Assembly: GCA_951217055.1 (NCBI GenBank)
Contig: OX578281.1
Coordinates: 12,308,447-12,372,446, forward strand
DNA from: Gerris lacustris
Taxonomy: Eukaryota; Arthropoda; Insecta; Hemiptera; Gerridae
Length of the DNA stretch: 64,000 nucleotides
Reading direction: 5' to 3'
Shown here one piece after another: positions 53,801 to 63,789 of this stretch. The notes below the pieces were generated by a model. That model was not told the origin of the DNA. It was given only the letters and a program-made list of their open reading frames with translations, and searched no databases. Position numbers and translations under genes: made by a program. The stretch's first letter is position 1. The number at the start of each line of letters is the position of its first letter.

Positions 53801-54589
53801 TTGTACCCCGAGGACAGGCAGAAGGTCAAACCAGCTTCCGGCTTGATTCCATCTTACATAGGCATCCCGGGAACCGACCTGAAGCCCCTACAAATTAAAT
53901 TACATATTATTATTATTTTACTTTTATTAATCTTTTATTTTTCATGAAACTTAATTACTTAAAGCTCAACCCAGTGACTTAAAAGTTAGGTTGGTGGATG
54001 ACCACCTATAGGAGCTTTGTACTGGGATCCCATAGGAAATATATTTATTTTTTTGTTGTATGTATCTATATTTTTCAGCTAAGGGCGCAGTCACCCATAG
54101 ATTTAGTTCTTGTTAATTTTACCAGAAGAAGTTAGCCATTATTATTTTTAATTTATTGTAAATAGTTTGTTTCTTGGTTACTGCGTACCGATTTAATTTT
54201 ACTTGCTGACTGGGGAGTGAGCGAAGCCTGTGTCACTCTGAACTCAGTAAAAGGTTTTTTTGCTTACATTTTTATTATTCTTTTTAGGGGCTTTACTAAG
54301 TTCCCCGAACTTCCCCAGTTCCCATAATTCCCCTTAATAACTGGTTTCCCCGTTCCCCAGTTATCCCCTTTGTCTATTAATCCACTAGGTGGTTTAATAG
54401 GTCCCTTTTCATCCTTTCTTTTATTTCCTTTTCCTATTTACCACTTCATCCTACTTTTTCTTACCCCTTTCTGAACGGGGTGGCGCTCAAATTCATTCGT
54501 TGCACCTCAGACAGATCTGCCCCTCCCTGCCACCGACTGAGTTGGGTAAAACTTCACTCTATCAGCATAGCTTTAGTTTAAGAAGGTTA
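53801..54589. other. mixed sequence between the two minisatellite clusters
   Basis: 53800-53890 is of balanced composition (CCCCGAGGACAGGCAGAAGG, GGGAACCGACCTGAAGCC) and could belong to the same unit of origin as the minisatellite. 54300-54365 is TTCCCC-rich. No gene. Confidence 0.4.
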
Positions 54590-54715
54590 CAAGACTGCTG
54601 GCAGTTGGATCCACTGTGGTTCCACGCCGTACTAAGGTTGCTGGCAGTTGGATCTACTGTGGTTCCATGCCGTACTAAGACTGCTGCTGGCTGTTGGGAT
54701 CCCTTGCGGATCGAA
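54590..54715. repeat. 43-bp minisatellite, cluster 2 (2-3 copies)
   Basis: GCAGTTGGATCCACTGTGGT at 54601 and GCAGTTGGATCTACTGTGGT at 54645 with the CGCCGTACTAAGG word between. Same unit as cluster 1, 800 bp away. The flank 54716-54815 resembles the flank of cluster 1 only loosely. Confidence 0.9.
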
Positions 54716-54719
54716 GCAC

Positions 54720-55090
54720 ACCCTTCTGGCAATCTGCCGCTCTTTTCCTCGTGTCTCGGGCAGAACCCTCTTACATGGGTCCGACAGACCCCCCTGGCGA
54801 TATCCGCAGATGATCCCAACTACTAATTTTTAAAATGATTAACTTTTAAATCATGTACTGTTATTTGTTTTTATTTAAAACTGCCAGTGAAGTACGTTCC
54901 TGAATTGGAAGACGCGTTGAAGGGCAATGAATGTGTCGCCAAAAGTCTCCTTTTTAATTGGCGTATAAATATTCAGTACTTTATATACTTAATTCTTATT
55001 CCCTTAAATAGTTAACTTTATGGCTGTTTATACGTTGTTGCTTCCTATTAACCTCCCCCCTCCCTCAAATACATTTCAGAGGAGCTAGTA
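54720..55090. other. no feature recognised
   Basis: GC-balanced to 54815, then AT-rich. No credible gene. Confidence 0.4.
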
Positions 55091-55094
55091 AAAT

Positions 55095-55365
55095 TCAAGT
55101 TAATATTAGTTTGTCACTTGATAGGTTAGTTATTCAAATATTACTCCAAATCAAAGTGGTCACTTATCAAGTGGTAAAGTAACATCAACTTGATTTTAGG
55201 TCAACTAACTAATTTTGTTCTCAGTATTATGAAAATCACCTTGTCCACCATAATTGGCGTGATGCATGGCCGCTCTCCACCGGTTTTTTCAAATGCCCAT
55301 TGCTAAGCTATGTTCCGCTGACTAACTTAACCTACCACATATTCTTAAAAGGCACAAGATTAACT
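55095..55365 (+). repeat. single-arm copy of the 30.5-31.1 kb fold-back element
   Basis: Contains the loop (CACTTGATAGGTTAGTTATT, GTGGTCACTTATCAAG) and one arm (AACATCAACTTGATTTTAGG, TTATGAAAATCACCTTGTCC, GGCCGCTCTCCACCGGTTTT, GCTATGTTCCGC, TTCTTAAAAGGC). It retains AACCTACCACATATTCTTAA, which corresponds to the segment missing from the right arm at 31 kb. Confidence 0.8.
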
Positions 55366-55429
55366 TCTGGAGTAAAAAGATTCTACTAGAAGAATCTTTA
55401 CTCTTACTATGCTAACGCTTAACATTGAA

Positions 55430-55455
55430 GATGATGTATAATGTCGAAACGTATT
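55430..55455 (+). other. decayed hammerhead-like core
   Basis: TTGAAGATGATGTATAATGT then CGAAACGTA: box 1 with C-to-T change, a short stem region and GAAACGT. Likely a relic of the same motif as at 8.9 kb. Confidence 0.35.
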
Positions 55456-55479
55456 TGTTAATAATTAAGATAAAATTGT

Positions 55480-55709
55480 GATGACAATATTGTTACTTTC
55501 TTTAACCTCTCTCATAATCATGAAGTGGTACCACAAAATTCGTCATAATTATGAAGTGGTACCACAAAATCTCAGTCAAAACACCAATTATTAATTTAGC
55601 ATAACACTACAATTTCCTTGTATAATTAATAAGTATAAAAAGAACTAAATTAAAATAGATATTTGAGATATTGAGGTCAATATTTTTTTAAATTTCATTA
55701 CTCACCTTC

Positions 55710-55743
<34 letters not shown>

Positions 55744-56250
55744 ATACACTGAATTTTTGTGTCAAATGTTTCAAACAATATAACACAACCTAAGACCTTA
55801 TACGTTGCATTTACCTCAAAGTCTTTTGTTAAACAGACTGCAGACCTATAATGTGCATTCGACATGGCGGTCTCCATACATTGGCTGCAAGGACATCAAG
55901 ATATAACTGTTGGGAGTATATTCGGAACAATAGAATACTTCCCCTTTTAAAATAGCTATTGTAATTTAAATCATCAGATAACAAAAAACTTAATGAGATT
56001 CTATAATACTTTAAGTAGAAAATGTTAACAAGCAACATTTATTGTTTTTAAAGAATTATATCTCTAACTAACTTTGGCTCTTCATTTGTTTCCTTTAGAA
56101 ACATAATGAAGTAATACAGTTGCTTGATTAGGGATTGCATTCCCAATCATTAGGGATTACAATTCCAATCAGATCATAAAATTGTAAGTGGGTGTGGAGA
56201 ATGCATAAGAGAAAGTATAAACTTGTTTATACTTTTACACACGACAGGAA
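55480..56250. other. no gene; contains a ~30-bp poly-A run
   Basis: A 35-bp direct repeat (CATAATNATGAAGTGGTACC, ACAAAATC) at about 55514-55570, and poly-A at 55711-55740. Otherwise unassigned. Confidence 0.5.
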
Positions 56251-56255
56251 AAAAA

Positions 56256-56670
56256 TACGTGTGGTGTCGCGGGACACCAGGTAGGAAAGAAGATCCTTAC
56301 ATTTTTCATTAAATATTAATTATAAAATCACACTGCTAAGTACGTATATATTGCTAACTACTTATACATGGCGGAGTTAGAAAAGAGACAAAATTAAAAG
56401 TACGAACTGTTTGTACCTAGCAGAGTTAAGGCAAAATTAAAAGAAAATCATTATTTGTATAATTAAAGCAAGCGTCTTACTATAAATATATATTGAATAT
56501 AAGAAAAAAGTTAATCATGATGAGTTTATAGTGAAAGAGTATATTTGTTAAAGGAGTTTGGATTGAAATTGGACTGTTTTCTACCTACTCGGCCAATTAA
56601 TTTAAAATATTATAAAATATATCTCTTCCCTACTCTACAGCTTCTGCTTGTATCAGGGTGAAATTTATAT
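56256..56670 (+). repeat. Family 5 dispersed repeat, copy 3
   Basis: Begins near the hairpin GGTGTCGCGGGACACC (56263-56278), then TACATTTTTCATTAAATATT, AAATCACACTGCTAAGTACG, GTTAGAAAAGAGACAAAATT, AGAGTTAAGGCAAAATTAAA, AAGCAAGCGTCTTAC and TTAATCATGATGAG. Inverted relative to 38120-38370, and colinear at its right with 2935-3180. Confidence 0.8.
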
Positions 56671-56762
56671 TTTATTTATTTACAAAACTAAGTGACATTT
56701 TTGACATATATAACAAAAATAATCAAAACAAGTCAAGTAACAGGCTTCCTTAATAACACTTT

Positions 56763-56922
56763 TTCCCGTCTTTTGAAGTTTACGTTTACGCGAGCGTTGC
56801 GCATGAACGCTTGGGTTGATAACGTTTTCCGACGAACTCAGCCTGGGCATTGGTAAAATGAACATGTGTACCAAATTTCATCCAACTCGGTGATCTTTTA
56901 CTCAAGTTATCGTCATCTGTAG
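56763..56922 (+). mobile_element. Family 1 (type A body), fragment
   Basis: TTTACGCGAGCGTTGCGCAT, GAACGCTTGG, CCGACGAACTCAGCCTGGG, ACCAAATTTCATCC and TTTTACTCAAGTTATCGTC. Both ends are missing; the copy continues directly into a 16-bp tandem repeat. Confidence 0.8.
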
Positions 56923-56929
56923 ATTTCGT

Positions 56930-56997
56930 GACAGATTTTGCGTGACGGTTATTTTGTGACGGTGATTTTGTGACGGTTATTTTGTGACGGTGATTTT
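56930..56997. repeat. 16-bp tandem repeat (TTATTTTGTGACGGTG-type)
   Basis: Alternating TGACGGTTATTTTG and TGACGGTGATTTTG units, 4-5 copies. Confidence 0.88.
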
Positions 56998-56999
56998 GG

Positions 57000-57304
57000 T
57001 CGTTTTTTTCGGATTCACTCCTGGGCTCCAGAACGTGCCATAAGGAACTTCGTTCCAAAAACTATTTCGTTTAGTACCAATACTGCTTAACGCAAGCATT
57101 TGAAAATCTGATAAATTCATATACTTGAGAAGACCCAGTAATAACAACTTCGGTCCAATTAAACGAGCTTGTATCAACTATTGTGTTAAAATTAACAATA
57201 ATTTAACTTTGTATAAGAATAATTTTGATTGTTGGAACAAACTAAGTATCCAATCAGCTGATCTTCCTGTAGAATTTACAAATTTATTATAATTTTATAT
57301 TGAA
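57000..57304. other. no feature recognised
   Basis: Unassigned sequence. Confidence 0.45.
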
Positions 57305-57420
57305 AATAGTCTGCTAATTAGTGTGGCACATAACTTCCTCGCGTCCTTCAATGTATACTTTAATGATTACATGATTTCACAACCTATAATTGTCCAATTT
57401 ATTTAATTATTCCCCCGGAT

Positions 57421-57514
57421 TTGCCTCCGAGCTTACCGAAGGTAACGGAAGCTATGTGATCATTCTGAAGACCGAAAATATTTTACGGAAATATTGAATT
57501 GGCAGTTTATTTTA
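57421..57514 (-). mobile_element. ~94-bp miniature Family 1 derivative
   Basis: On the plus strand: hairpin CCTCCGAGCTTACCGAAGGT...ACGGAAGC, CTATGTGATCATTCTGAAGA, CCGAAAATATTTT, then directly the start-end complement ATTGGCAGTTTATTTT. Almost the whole body is gone but both ends survive. Confidence 0.6.
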
Positions 57515-57840
57515 AATCTGTCTAAATTGTTTTGATTTTTTACATGAATTAAAGTATCAATTTGGTAAAATTTAATCTGGGACTATCTGCGAGCTACTTT
57601 TAATAATGTATATCCAAATTTTATAAAAATCAGATAAGTACTTTTGAAAATATAATATGTGTAAATAAATGTATGTTTGTGCTCATGTGAAAGAGATAAA
57701 ACGGGTGCAGAAGGTTAAAACTTCAATAGAACCAACAATGGGCTAGTTATGACCTAACATTTAAATTTCAATAAAATCAGAAGAGTAGTTTTTAAGGTAC
57801 GCTGGTTCGCAAAAATTAAGCGACTGACCGACAAACAGAT

Positions 57841-58586
57841 AATAAACAGGTCAAGTGTGTGCTAGTCAGCACACAGCGAGGGTCCGTAGGCCACACTATA
57901 TACACTATATATATATATATGTTTAACTGTTAAGTGTATAAACAGTGTTTTTTTTGTGCTAAAAAGCTTACTTTGAACCCTCCTAAGGGTCTGATATTCT
58001 CAAAACACACTCTGATAAAGTACTTTTTTGCCACTGAACCGGACTACAACCATATAAATACATTGAAAAGACCATAATCATAAAAAAACTTATTTTGTCA
58101 ATAAAAAATAAAATAATATCTTTTTCGAAATTTCCAAAAAGTGGTATCTTTACTTTTGGTCAAAGAATGTTCAGGAATTTTTTCAGATTTTTTGCACTTC
58201 ACATAAGCGAGATAGAGGGGGGGGGGGGGGGGACACGTTTCACACCCCATTCAAACTTGCCTACGCTCGCCCTATCAAAGTTATAACCAAAGAATTATAT
58301 ATTTTTGCAATCAGCTCGACGTACCCTTTCATATGATACCCTTCACGGTGTCGAAAAAAAAAAAAAAATTTAACCCTTAAGTTTTTTTACACTATTTTTT
58401 TTTTTAAATATTTTTTTTAAGTCGCTATATTTTTAAAATATTTGGGTAGGTACAAGAGTCTTGTACATACATGCAAAATTTCAAAGTGATCGGACGAAAG
58501 GTGTAGCCGTGAGAGCACGCGAGAGGACGGACAGACAGACACACGCAGGAAAATATAAGGGTCCTTGGTTCCCCGGACCCTAAAAT
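57841..58586 (+). mobile_element. element with two terminal hairpins nested in Family 1 copy
   Basis: Starts near GTGTGCTAGTCAGCACAC (7-bp stem, 57857-57874) followed by GAGGGTCCGTAGG. It contains an ACAGACAGACA run (58529-58540) and a ~14-bp G run (about 58218-58232), and ends with AGGGTCCTTGGTTCCCCGGA/CCCT (58556-58582). Subterminal hairpin followed by AAAA parallels Family 1 and Helitron-like ends. Length ~745 bp, no coding frame. Confidence 0.55.
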
Positions 58587-58714
58587 CAGAACATGTTCCC
58601 TGATGTCTGAATCGGAATTCTGCTTTGGAATTTTTTTAATCGGAGTCACAAAATTTTCGATCTCGGAACGACCTCATAGCTTCTGTTATCATTTGTAAGC
58701 TTGGAAGCAAAAAA

Positions 58715-59745
58715 GTTAAAATAAGTTATCGTGTTAACAATGATTGTACACGATTTTTAGATACAATGGTAAGAAAAAGCAAACAAGTCGAAGAATACTT
58801 GAAACGTATTATTAATAAAAGTTAGTTATTTCTTATATAAGAGATTTTGACGAACTTCCTTCACAGTGAATTTTAAACTCAAAGAGGAAATAATTAATTT
58901 AACGTTAAAAAAAAAAAAAAAAACATAATAATAGCTAACCTATTAGTTCGCCTTTTAGTGAAATAGTTCATAATCGTCACTCGAATGATTAAAACATATT
59001 GTGGTGGGTCATTATTGGAGGGTCTTGGGGATTTTGTAGGTTGAGTGGTTTAGGCTGGCTTAGGGTTTGAAAAAAAAATCTGTGAAATGAAGAAGGATGA
59101 TAATATAAGAATTGTGAGTACAAAGTTATGTTTGAATTCGGATTTTGGGTAATCCTTAAGGATGATAATGATGAAATAACTAGTTCGTTTTACAAATTTT
59201 AAACGAATCATTTATTTTTTTTTACCTTTGATGCTTTAAAATTAAGAAGCAACTTAAAAGATATCCTTTAAATGGTATAAAGTTAGGAACAGAGATTCTT
59301 ATAGTGAATCTGTTTTGTTGTTTTTCAAACTAGGATATGCAAGTTTAATGCTGTGTTATGACTGTTAGCGATGATTAAGTATAGTTAGAGAGGGGGTTAT
59401 ATGCAGCATCTGTATCCTAGATAAACATTGTGGATTAGTAAATTCATTTTTGATAGATGGGGCTTAGCATCTCGGCACCATGGAGCAAGGGGTAGTTTGG
59501 GACGATTCATGATAATTGTGTCAATAAAATGTTCAAATGGGTTCGACCATAAGAGAGGTCTTGTTATCTTGGTCTTGGTCATCTTTTATGTTGTTGTGTT
59601 TAGTAGAGTGGTTCAAACACCCTACTACCACCGTGGTTTTTATTTTGATTCATCAATTTTATGATAGTTAATGATGATGAAGCTCGTGACGTAATATTCA
59701 TCCCACTAATGCTAGTATTTAGAGTTATTAAATTACCAAATTCAT
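58715..59745. other. no gene recognised
   Basis: AT-rich sequence; short frames at 59397-59664 overlap in both directions with no domain. Confidence 0.4.
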
Positions 59746-59754
59746 ATCGTATTT

Positions 59755-60030
59755 CGGCGGGTGGTGGCTCATAGGTTAAGATGCTGGCCATGTTTTCCGA
59801 GAACCGGAAGATCAACTGATCAACCACACTTTTTTTAAGAGACCTATTGGCTCTAGGTCACCAGGAATACCTTACGATCAACAAGGCAAAACAATACGAT
59901 CTCCGAGTCCTTCCAGTGATCAAGGATCTGACTGTCCAGGAATGGATTATAGAGGCACAGCTCCTAGAATCATATTGTTGTCACTGCAAAAAATCACCTT
60001 GGTTGTAACGGCAAACCAAAAAGAAGAAGA
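59755..60030 (+). mobile_element. possible SINE (tRNA-like A box, GAA-rich tail)
   Basis: CGGGTGGTGGCTCATAGGTT has an A-box-like TGGCTCATAGG, followed by a balanced-composition body (TACGATCTCCGAGTCCTTCC, GGAATGGATTATAGAGGCAC) and TTGTAACGGCAAACCAAAAA then GAAGAAGAA. A single copy, so weakly supported. Confidence 0.35.
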
Positions 60031-60034
60031 AATG

Positions 60035-61078
60035 CATTATTAATTTTATTATATTATTAATTTTGATATATTAAAACACTATAAATTATATATGTCATAT
60101 GGGTCTTAGGGGTTTTTCATATATACCACATCATTTTTTGTTTAAAGACATCGAAAGTTTCGATTTTTCATCTCCACCTATATTTCGCCCTACACCTTGG
60201 ACTTTTTCTGACTTTAAAATAACCATTTTGTTTATAATTATAACATATTTTTAACAAAACATTTAACAGTAACACAATAGTATTTATAATTAATAACACA
60301 TTAATAATTACAGGGTTCTAAACCTACAAAGATGATTAATTTTATAGCCCTCAATGCTCAGTAATCTAACTGTGTTGTTGGGGGTTCGAGCCCAGTTGCC
60401 CCCCCCCCCCCCTACTCCTATGCCACTGGTAATATCAGAGTCTTGCAAAGTTCGCTAGTTTGTTTAAAGTATAGTGAGATCGGTTTGTTTTAATTTCTTC
60501 CCCTTGGTCCTTGGTGTGAAGAGTATGAAGCAACCAGGTTTAAAATCGTGGGTGTATGTCCTAGAGTGGCGTGATGTCCTTTAAAGGATTAAAATTTAAG
60601 GAGCAGAAAGTTTTGAATCAGTTCAGTAATTGTTAACTTAGACCGATGAGGATATTCAGCTTTTTAAAAGGTTAATAACACAGTGTAACTGCTATAAACT
60701 TTATATCCGTGATATGCTTGTCAAGTATAATGATAAAAAGATTAAATAGAATTACGGACCTTAATGCCGCGATGTTTCATGTAAAGTAGCAACGTGATGC
60801 TCCTAAACTTAACTGCATTAAGGCAGTGAGAGATAGAGAATTTCAAAGGTAAACGGAGTTACGCTATGTATTGCAAATGCAAGAAGTTATATATACTTAC
60901 AACAGCTAATATAACCAAAACATAACCTTTTACCTTATAAAAGTATCAAAGAAGACTTATAGAAAGTGTCTCCAGTCTCCTCAAAACTATTCAAATTACA
61001 CAAAACTCTTTATAAACTCATGTAGGTTTACATCAAATCCTTAAATGAAAGAAAAACACACTGTATAAATTAAATATG
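60035..61078. other. no gene; C-rich hAT-like end at 60385-60426
   Basis: GGGGGTTCGAGCCCAGTTGC, a 14-bp C run and CTACTCCTATGCCACTG look like the right end of a hAT MITE, but no left partner was found. The rest is AT-rich. Confidence 0.35.
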
Positions 61079-61079
61079 G

Positions 61080-61165
61080 GAGCGTGAATGGAGGTAATCT
61101 TAAAGAAGTAATATGAACTGTGTCTCCATTAGCTTTCAGCCTTCATATGACAATCATCAGGGCCT
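61080..61165 (-). repeat. dispersed repeat with hammerhead-like core, copy 2
   Basis: Minus strand: GGCCCTGATGATTGTCATAT, GAAGGCTGAAAGC, then CTTTAAGATTACCTCCATTC and ACGCTCCC. Box 1 CTGATGA is intact here. Counterpart of 18440-18560. Confidence 0.6.
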
Positions 61166-61330
61166 AAATGAGGAAGAAATTATAAAATTATGAGTTAACA
61201 TTTATAAATTGAATTACTGAGCCTCACGTCGTTCTCCGCCATGAAGCAGATTCGCCTTTTACTTATTCTTTTTATTAATATAACTATATTACTTCCACAT
61301 TTTGTCACTGATGATGACCTATTGTGACAT

Positions 61331-61430
61331 TTATGTACAGAAGTGTGATATTCCTTTATATATTCCCAAAGTAAATTGGACTAAATATTCCATTGTCTTA
61401 ATAGTTATTTAGACAAAGGATTATAAACTC
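61331..61430 (+). repeat. Family 2 MITE, internal part only
   Basis: TACAGAAGTGTGATATTCCT, TTCCCAAAGTAAATTGGACT, AAATATTCCATTGTCTTAAT and AGTTATTTAGACAAAGGA. Terminal repeats absent. Confidence 0.65.
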
Positions 61431-61596
61431 TTTTTAGCACATTTATGGAAGCATTACGTTATTTAGAACCAAAAAACCTGTGATGATTTCTTGAAAACGT
61501 TTCTTGTCAGTTATCGATATATCAATATATCGATTTTGGTGTTGTATTACCTACGTAATCTTTATCTTTCAATATTAAAGATGGTGATGTTTTTTA

Positions 61597-61790
61597 GGGT
61601 TTCGTTGGTAAAACCAAAAAAAGAAACCCTTATAGTTTCGTTCATGTGTCTGTCTGTCTGTCTGTCTGTCACTCTGTACGGTTCCAATAACTTTTGAATA
61701 AAAAGAGATAGAAACGTGAAACTTTCCAATATTAATGATCGTTTTGACGCGCACACAGGAAAAATATAGCGAACTCAAAATTATCAGCTG
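61597..61790 (+). mobile_element. Family 4 element, 5' end
   Basis: Hairpin AGGGTTTC...GAAACCCT (61597-61630), then TATAGTTTCGTTCATG, (GTCT)n (61650-61669), GTACGGTTCCAATAACTTTT and GCGCACACAGG. Hairpin, then GTCT tract, is the same architecture as other dispersed elements here. It runs into the 290-bp tandem array. Confidence 0.6.
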
Positions 61791-61794
61791 TTCA

Positions 61795-62835
61795 AATCCA
61801 AAATGGCGGATAACTCACGTTATGCGAAAAAATTTTTTTTTTTAAATTTTAAGTGGGGTATCAAATGAAAGCTATTAAAGAGTAGATTACAAATATATAT
61901 ATCACTTAGGGAAAGTGTTCAATTTTCGGCGCCATTTTGTCAAATAACATCGACATTTTGCGTGTCCCCCCCCCCTAAAATCGTATTTCCGCTCATACTA
62001 AAAATATAGAAAAATATGCAAAATGTGTGGTCTGGTAGGCCATAAAAAAAATAAGATTAGCAATTTGATCTGATTTACTGGGAATCCAAGATGGCGGATA
62101 ATTCATGTCACACGAAAATAAATATTTTTTTAAATTTTAAGTGGGGTATCAAATGAAAGGTATTGAAGAGTAGATTACAAATATATATCACTTAGGGAAA
62201 GTGTTCAATTTTCGGCGTCATTTTGTCAAAAAACATCGAAATTTTGCTTGTCCCCCCCCCCCCCCTAAAACCGTATTTCCGCCCTTACTAAAAATATATA
62301 AAAATATGCAAAATGTGTGGTCTGATGGGCCAAAGAAAAAATAAGAATAGCAACTTGGTCGGATTAACTGGGAATCCAAGATGGCTGCTGATTGATGTCA
62401 CGGGAAAAAAATATATTTTCAAAATTTTGAGTGGGGTATCAAGTGAAAGGTATTGAAGAGTAGATTACAAAAATATATAACACTTGTAGAAAGCGTTTCA
62501 TTTTTCCCGCCATTATGTCAAAAAACATCGAAATTTAGCTTGTCCCCCCCCCCCCTAAAACTATGTTTCCGCTCTTACTAAAAATATAGAAAAATATGCA
62601 AAATGTGCAGTCTGATGGGCCAAAGAAAAAATAAGAATAGCAACTTGGTCGGATTAAATGGGAATCCAAGATGGTGGCTAATTGCTGTCACGGGGAAAAT
62701 AATATATTTTCAAAATTTTGAGTGGGGTATCAAGTGCAAGGTATTGAAGAGTAGATTACAAAAATATATAACACTTGTAGAAAGCGTTTAATTTTCTACG
62801 CCATTTTGTCAAAAACATCCAAATCCCCCCCCCCC
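61795..62835 (+). repeat. 290-bp tandem repeat, ~3.6 copies, with poly-C in each unit
   Basis: AAGATGGCGG-type words at 61799, 62088, 62378 and 62668. Each unit then has GAGTGGGGTATCAARTGAAA-type sequence, TATTGAAGAGTAGATTACAA, CGCCATTTTGTC, a 9-14-bp C run and TTACTAAAAATATA. Unit spacing is 289-290 bp. This is a satellite expanded from a Family 4 body, since single units occur at 17.5 and 44.9 kb. Confidence 0.93.
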
Positions 62836-62839
62836 CAAC

Positions 62840-63268
62840 TACTAATTTCATGTTTACAACAGTACCAATTTTTTTGTGTTTTTTTTTACGAGTTCAAATG
62901 GCGCTTCGTTTGTAACAAAAATACATAATGTTGATGTAATTTTCCGTATTTAATATGTGTTTAAATGTTTGTGAATCTGTATCGTAGGTTTTTAGCTACC
63001 AATTATTGTTTTCCATTACCTATTTATACCCTCTTTAACATTGTATGTGCAGTAATAATATAACAGTAATATGTATTAAAAAAAAAAGAATTATTGACTT
63101 TATCGTAAAACCAAACTTACCTACGCTCTTAGAATGTAAAATGGAATAATACAAAAAAAGATATCGGTGCAAAAAAATAAAAAATATGACAATTTTCTGT
63201 AATAAAACATATGTTTTATATGCATAATTTAAAACATGTGATTTGTTTCCCTTAGTTTAGTAATTTTA
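62840..63268. other. no feature recognised
   Basis: AT-rich sequence. Confidence 0.5.
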
Positions 63269-63272
63269 GAAG

Positions 63273-63345
63273 AGGCGTTAGTGTATGTGGCGTTAGTGTG
63301 AAAGGCGTTAGTGTAATGTGGTCAGTGAGTTAGTGTGAGAAGATA
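63273..63345. repeat. short degenerate repeat (GGCGTTAGTGTRW)
   Basis: GGCGTTAGTGTATGT, GGCGTTAGTGTGAAA, GGCGTTAGTGTAATG, then worn GTTAGTGTGAG. 3-4 units of ~15 bp. Confidence 0.85.
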
Positions 63346-63665
63346 ATTTGTGTAGGTAGGTAAAGTGAATTTATTGTTTCCTTATTTCTGCTATAATGGT
63401 TAGATTCGATCTCAAATGGTAATAAATGATCATATAAGAAAGTGTTTGCTGTTTACCATAGTTAAGTGGATAATATTTATTGGGTGTTACGAGATTCAAT
63501 TTTCTTATTTCATTTTAACCGACTTGATGTTGAATGTAGTATTAATTTTTCAAGAAATAAAGTTATTACTTTGTAGCTTAGAGTTTTATAAACATCAGAA
63601 ATAGTTATTTATGCACCTAGGGAGTAAAGTAAGCCATTATTCCCTGAGCGAAAAAGTTGGTTTTT

Positions 63666-63780
63666 GAGGCGAAGCCGAAGGAACCATGGTCCCTAAATCC
63701 CGAGGCGAAGCCGCGGGAATTAGACTCTTTAATTTCCGAGGCACAGCCGAGAGGAATAATGGCACTTTACTCACGAGGTA
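63666..63780 (+). repeat. 36-bp tandem repeat with GAGGCGAAGCCG core
   Basis: Units begin at 63666, 63702 and 63738 (spacing 36 and 36), with a partial fourth at 63775. Each starts GAGGCGAAGCCGNNGGAA and ends in CC/AC. The plus frame reads EAKPKEPWSLNP, EAKPRELDSLIS and EAQPRGIMALYS, a 12-residue period within a 72-codon frame (63657-63875). No domain is recognised; the frame may be fortuitous because 36 is divisible by three. Confidence 0.88.
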
Positions 63781-63789
63781 CATACAATA

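Larger units (their letters stand above)
57308..58713 (+). mobile_element. Family 1 (type B body) composite with two nested insertions
   Basis: Start ATAGTCTGCTAATTAGTGTG, body pieces (TTTGATTTTTTACATGAATT, AACCAACAATGGGCTAGTTA, CCCTGATGTCTGAATCGG) and a worn terminal hairpin GCTTCTGTTATC...GGAAGC (about 58679-58708). Interrupted by a ~94-bp minus-strand Family 1 miniature (57421-57514) and by an unrelated element (57841-58586). Confidence 0.78.
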
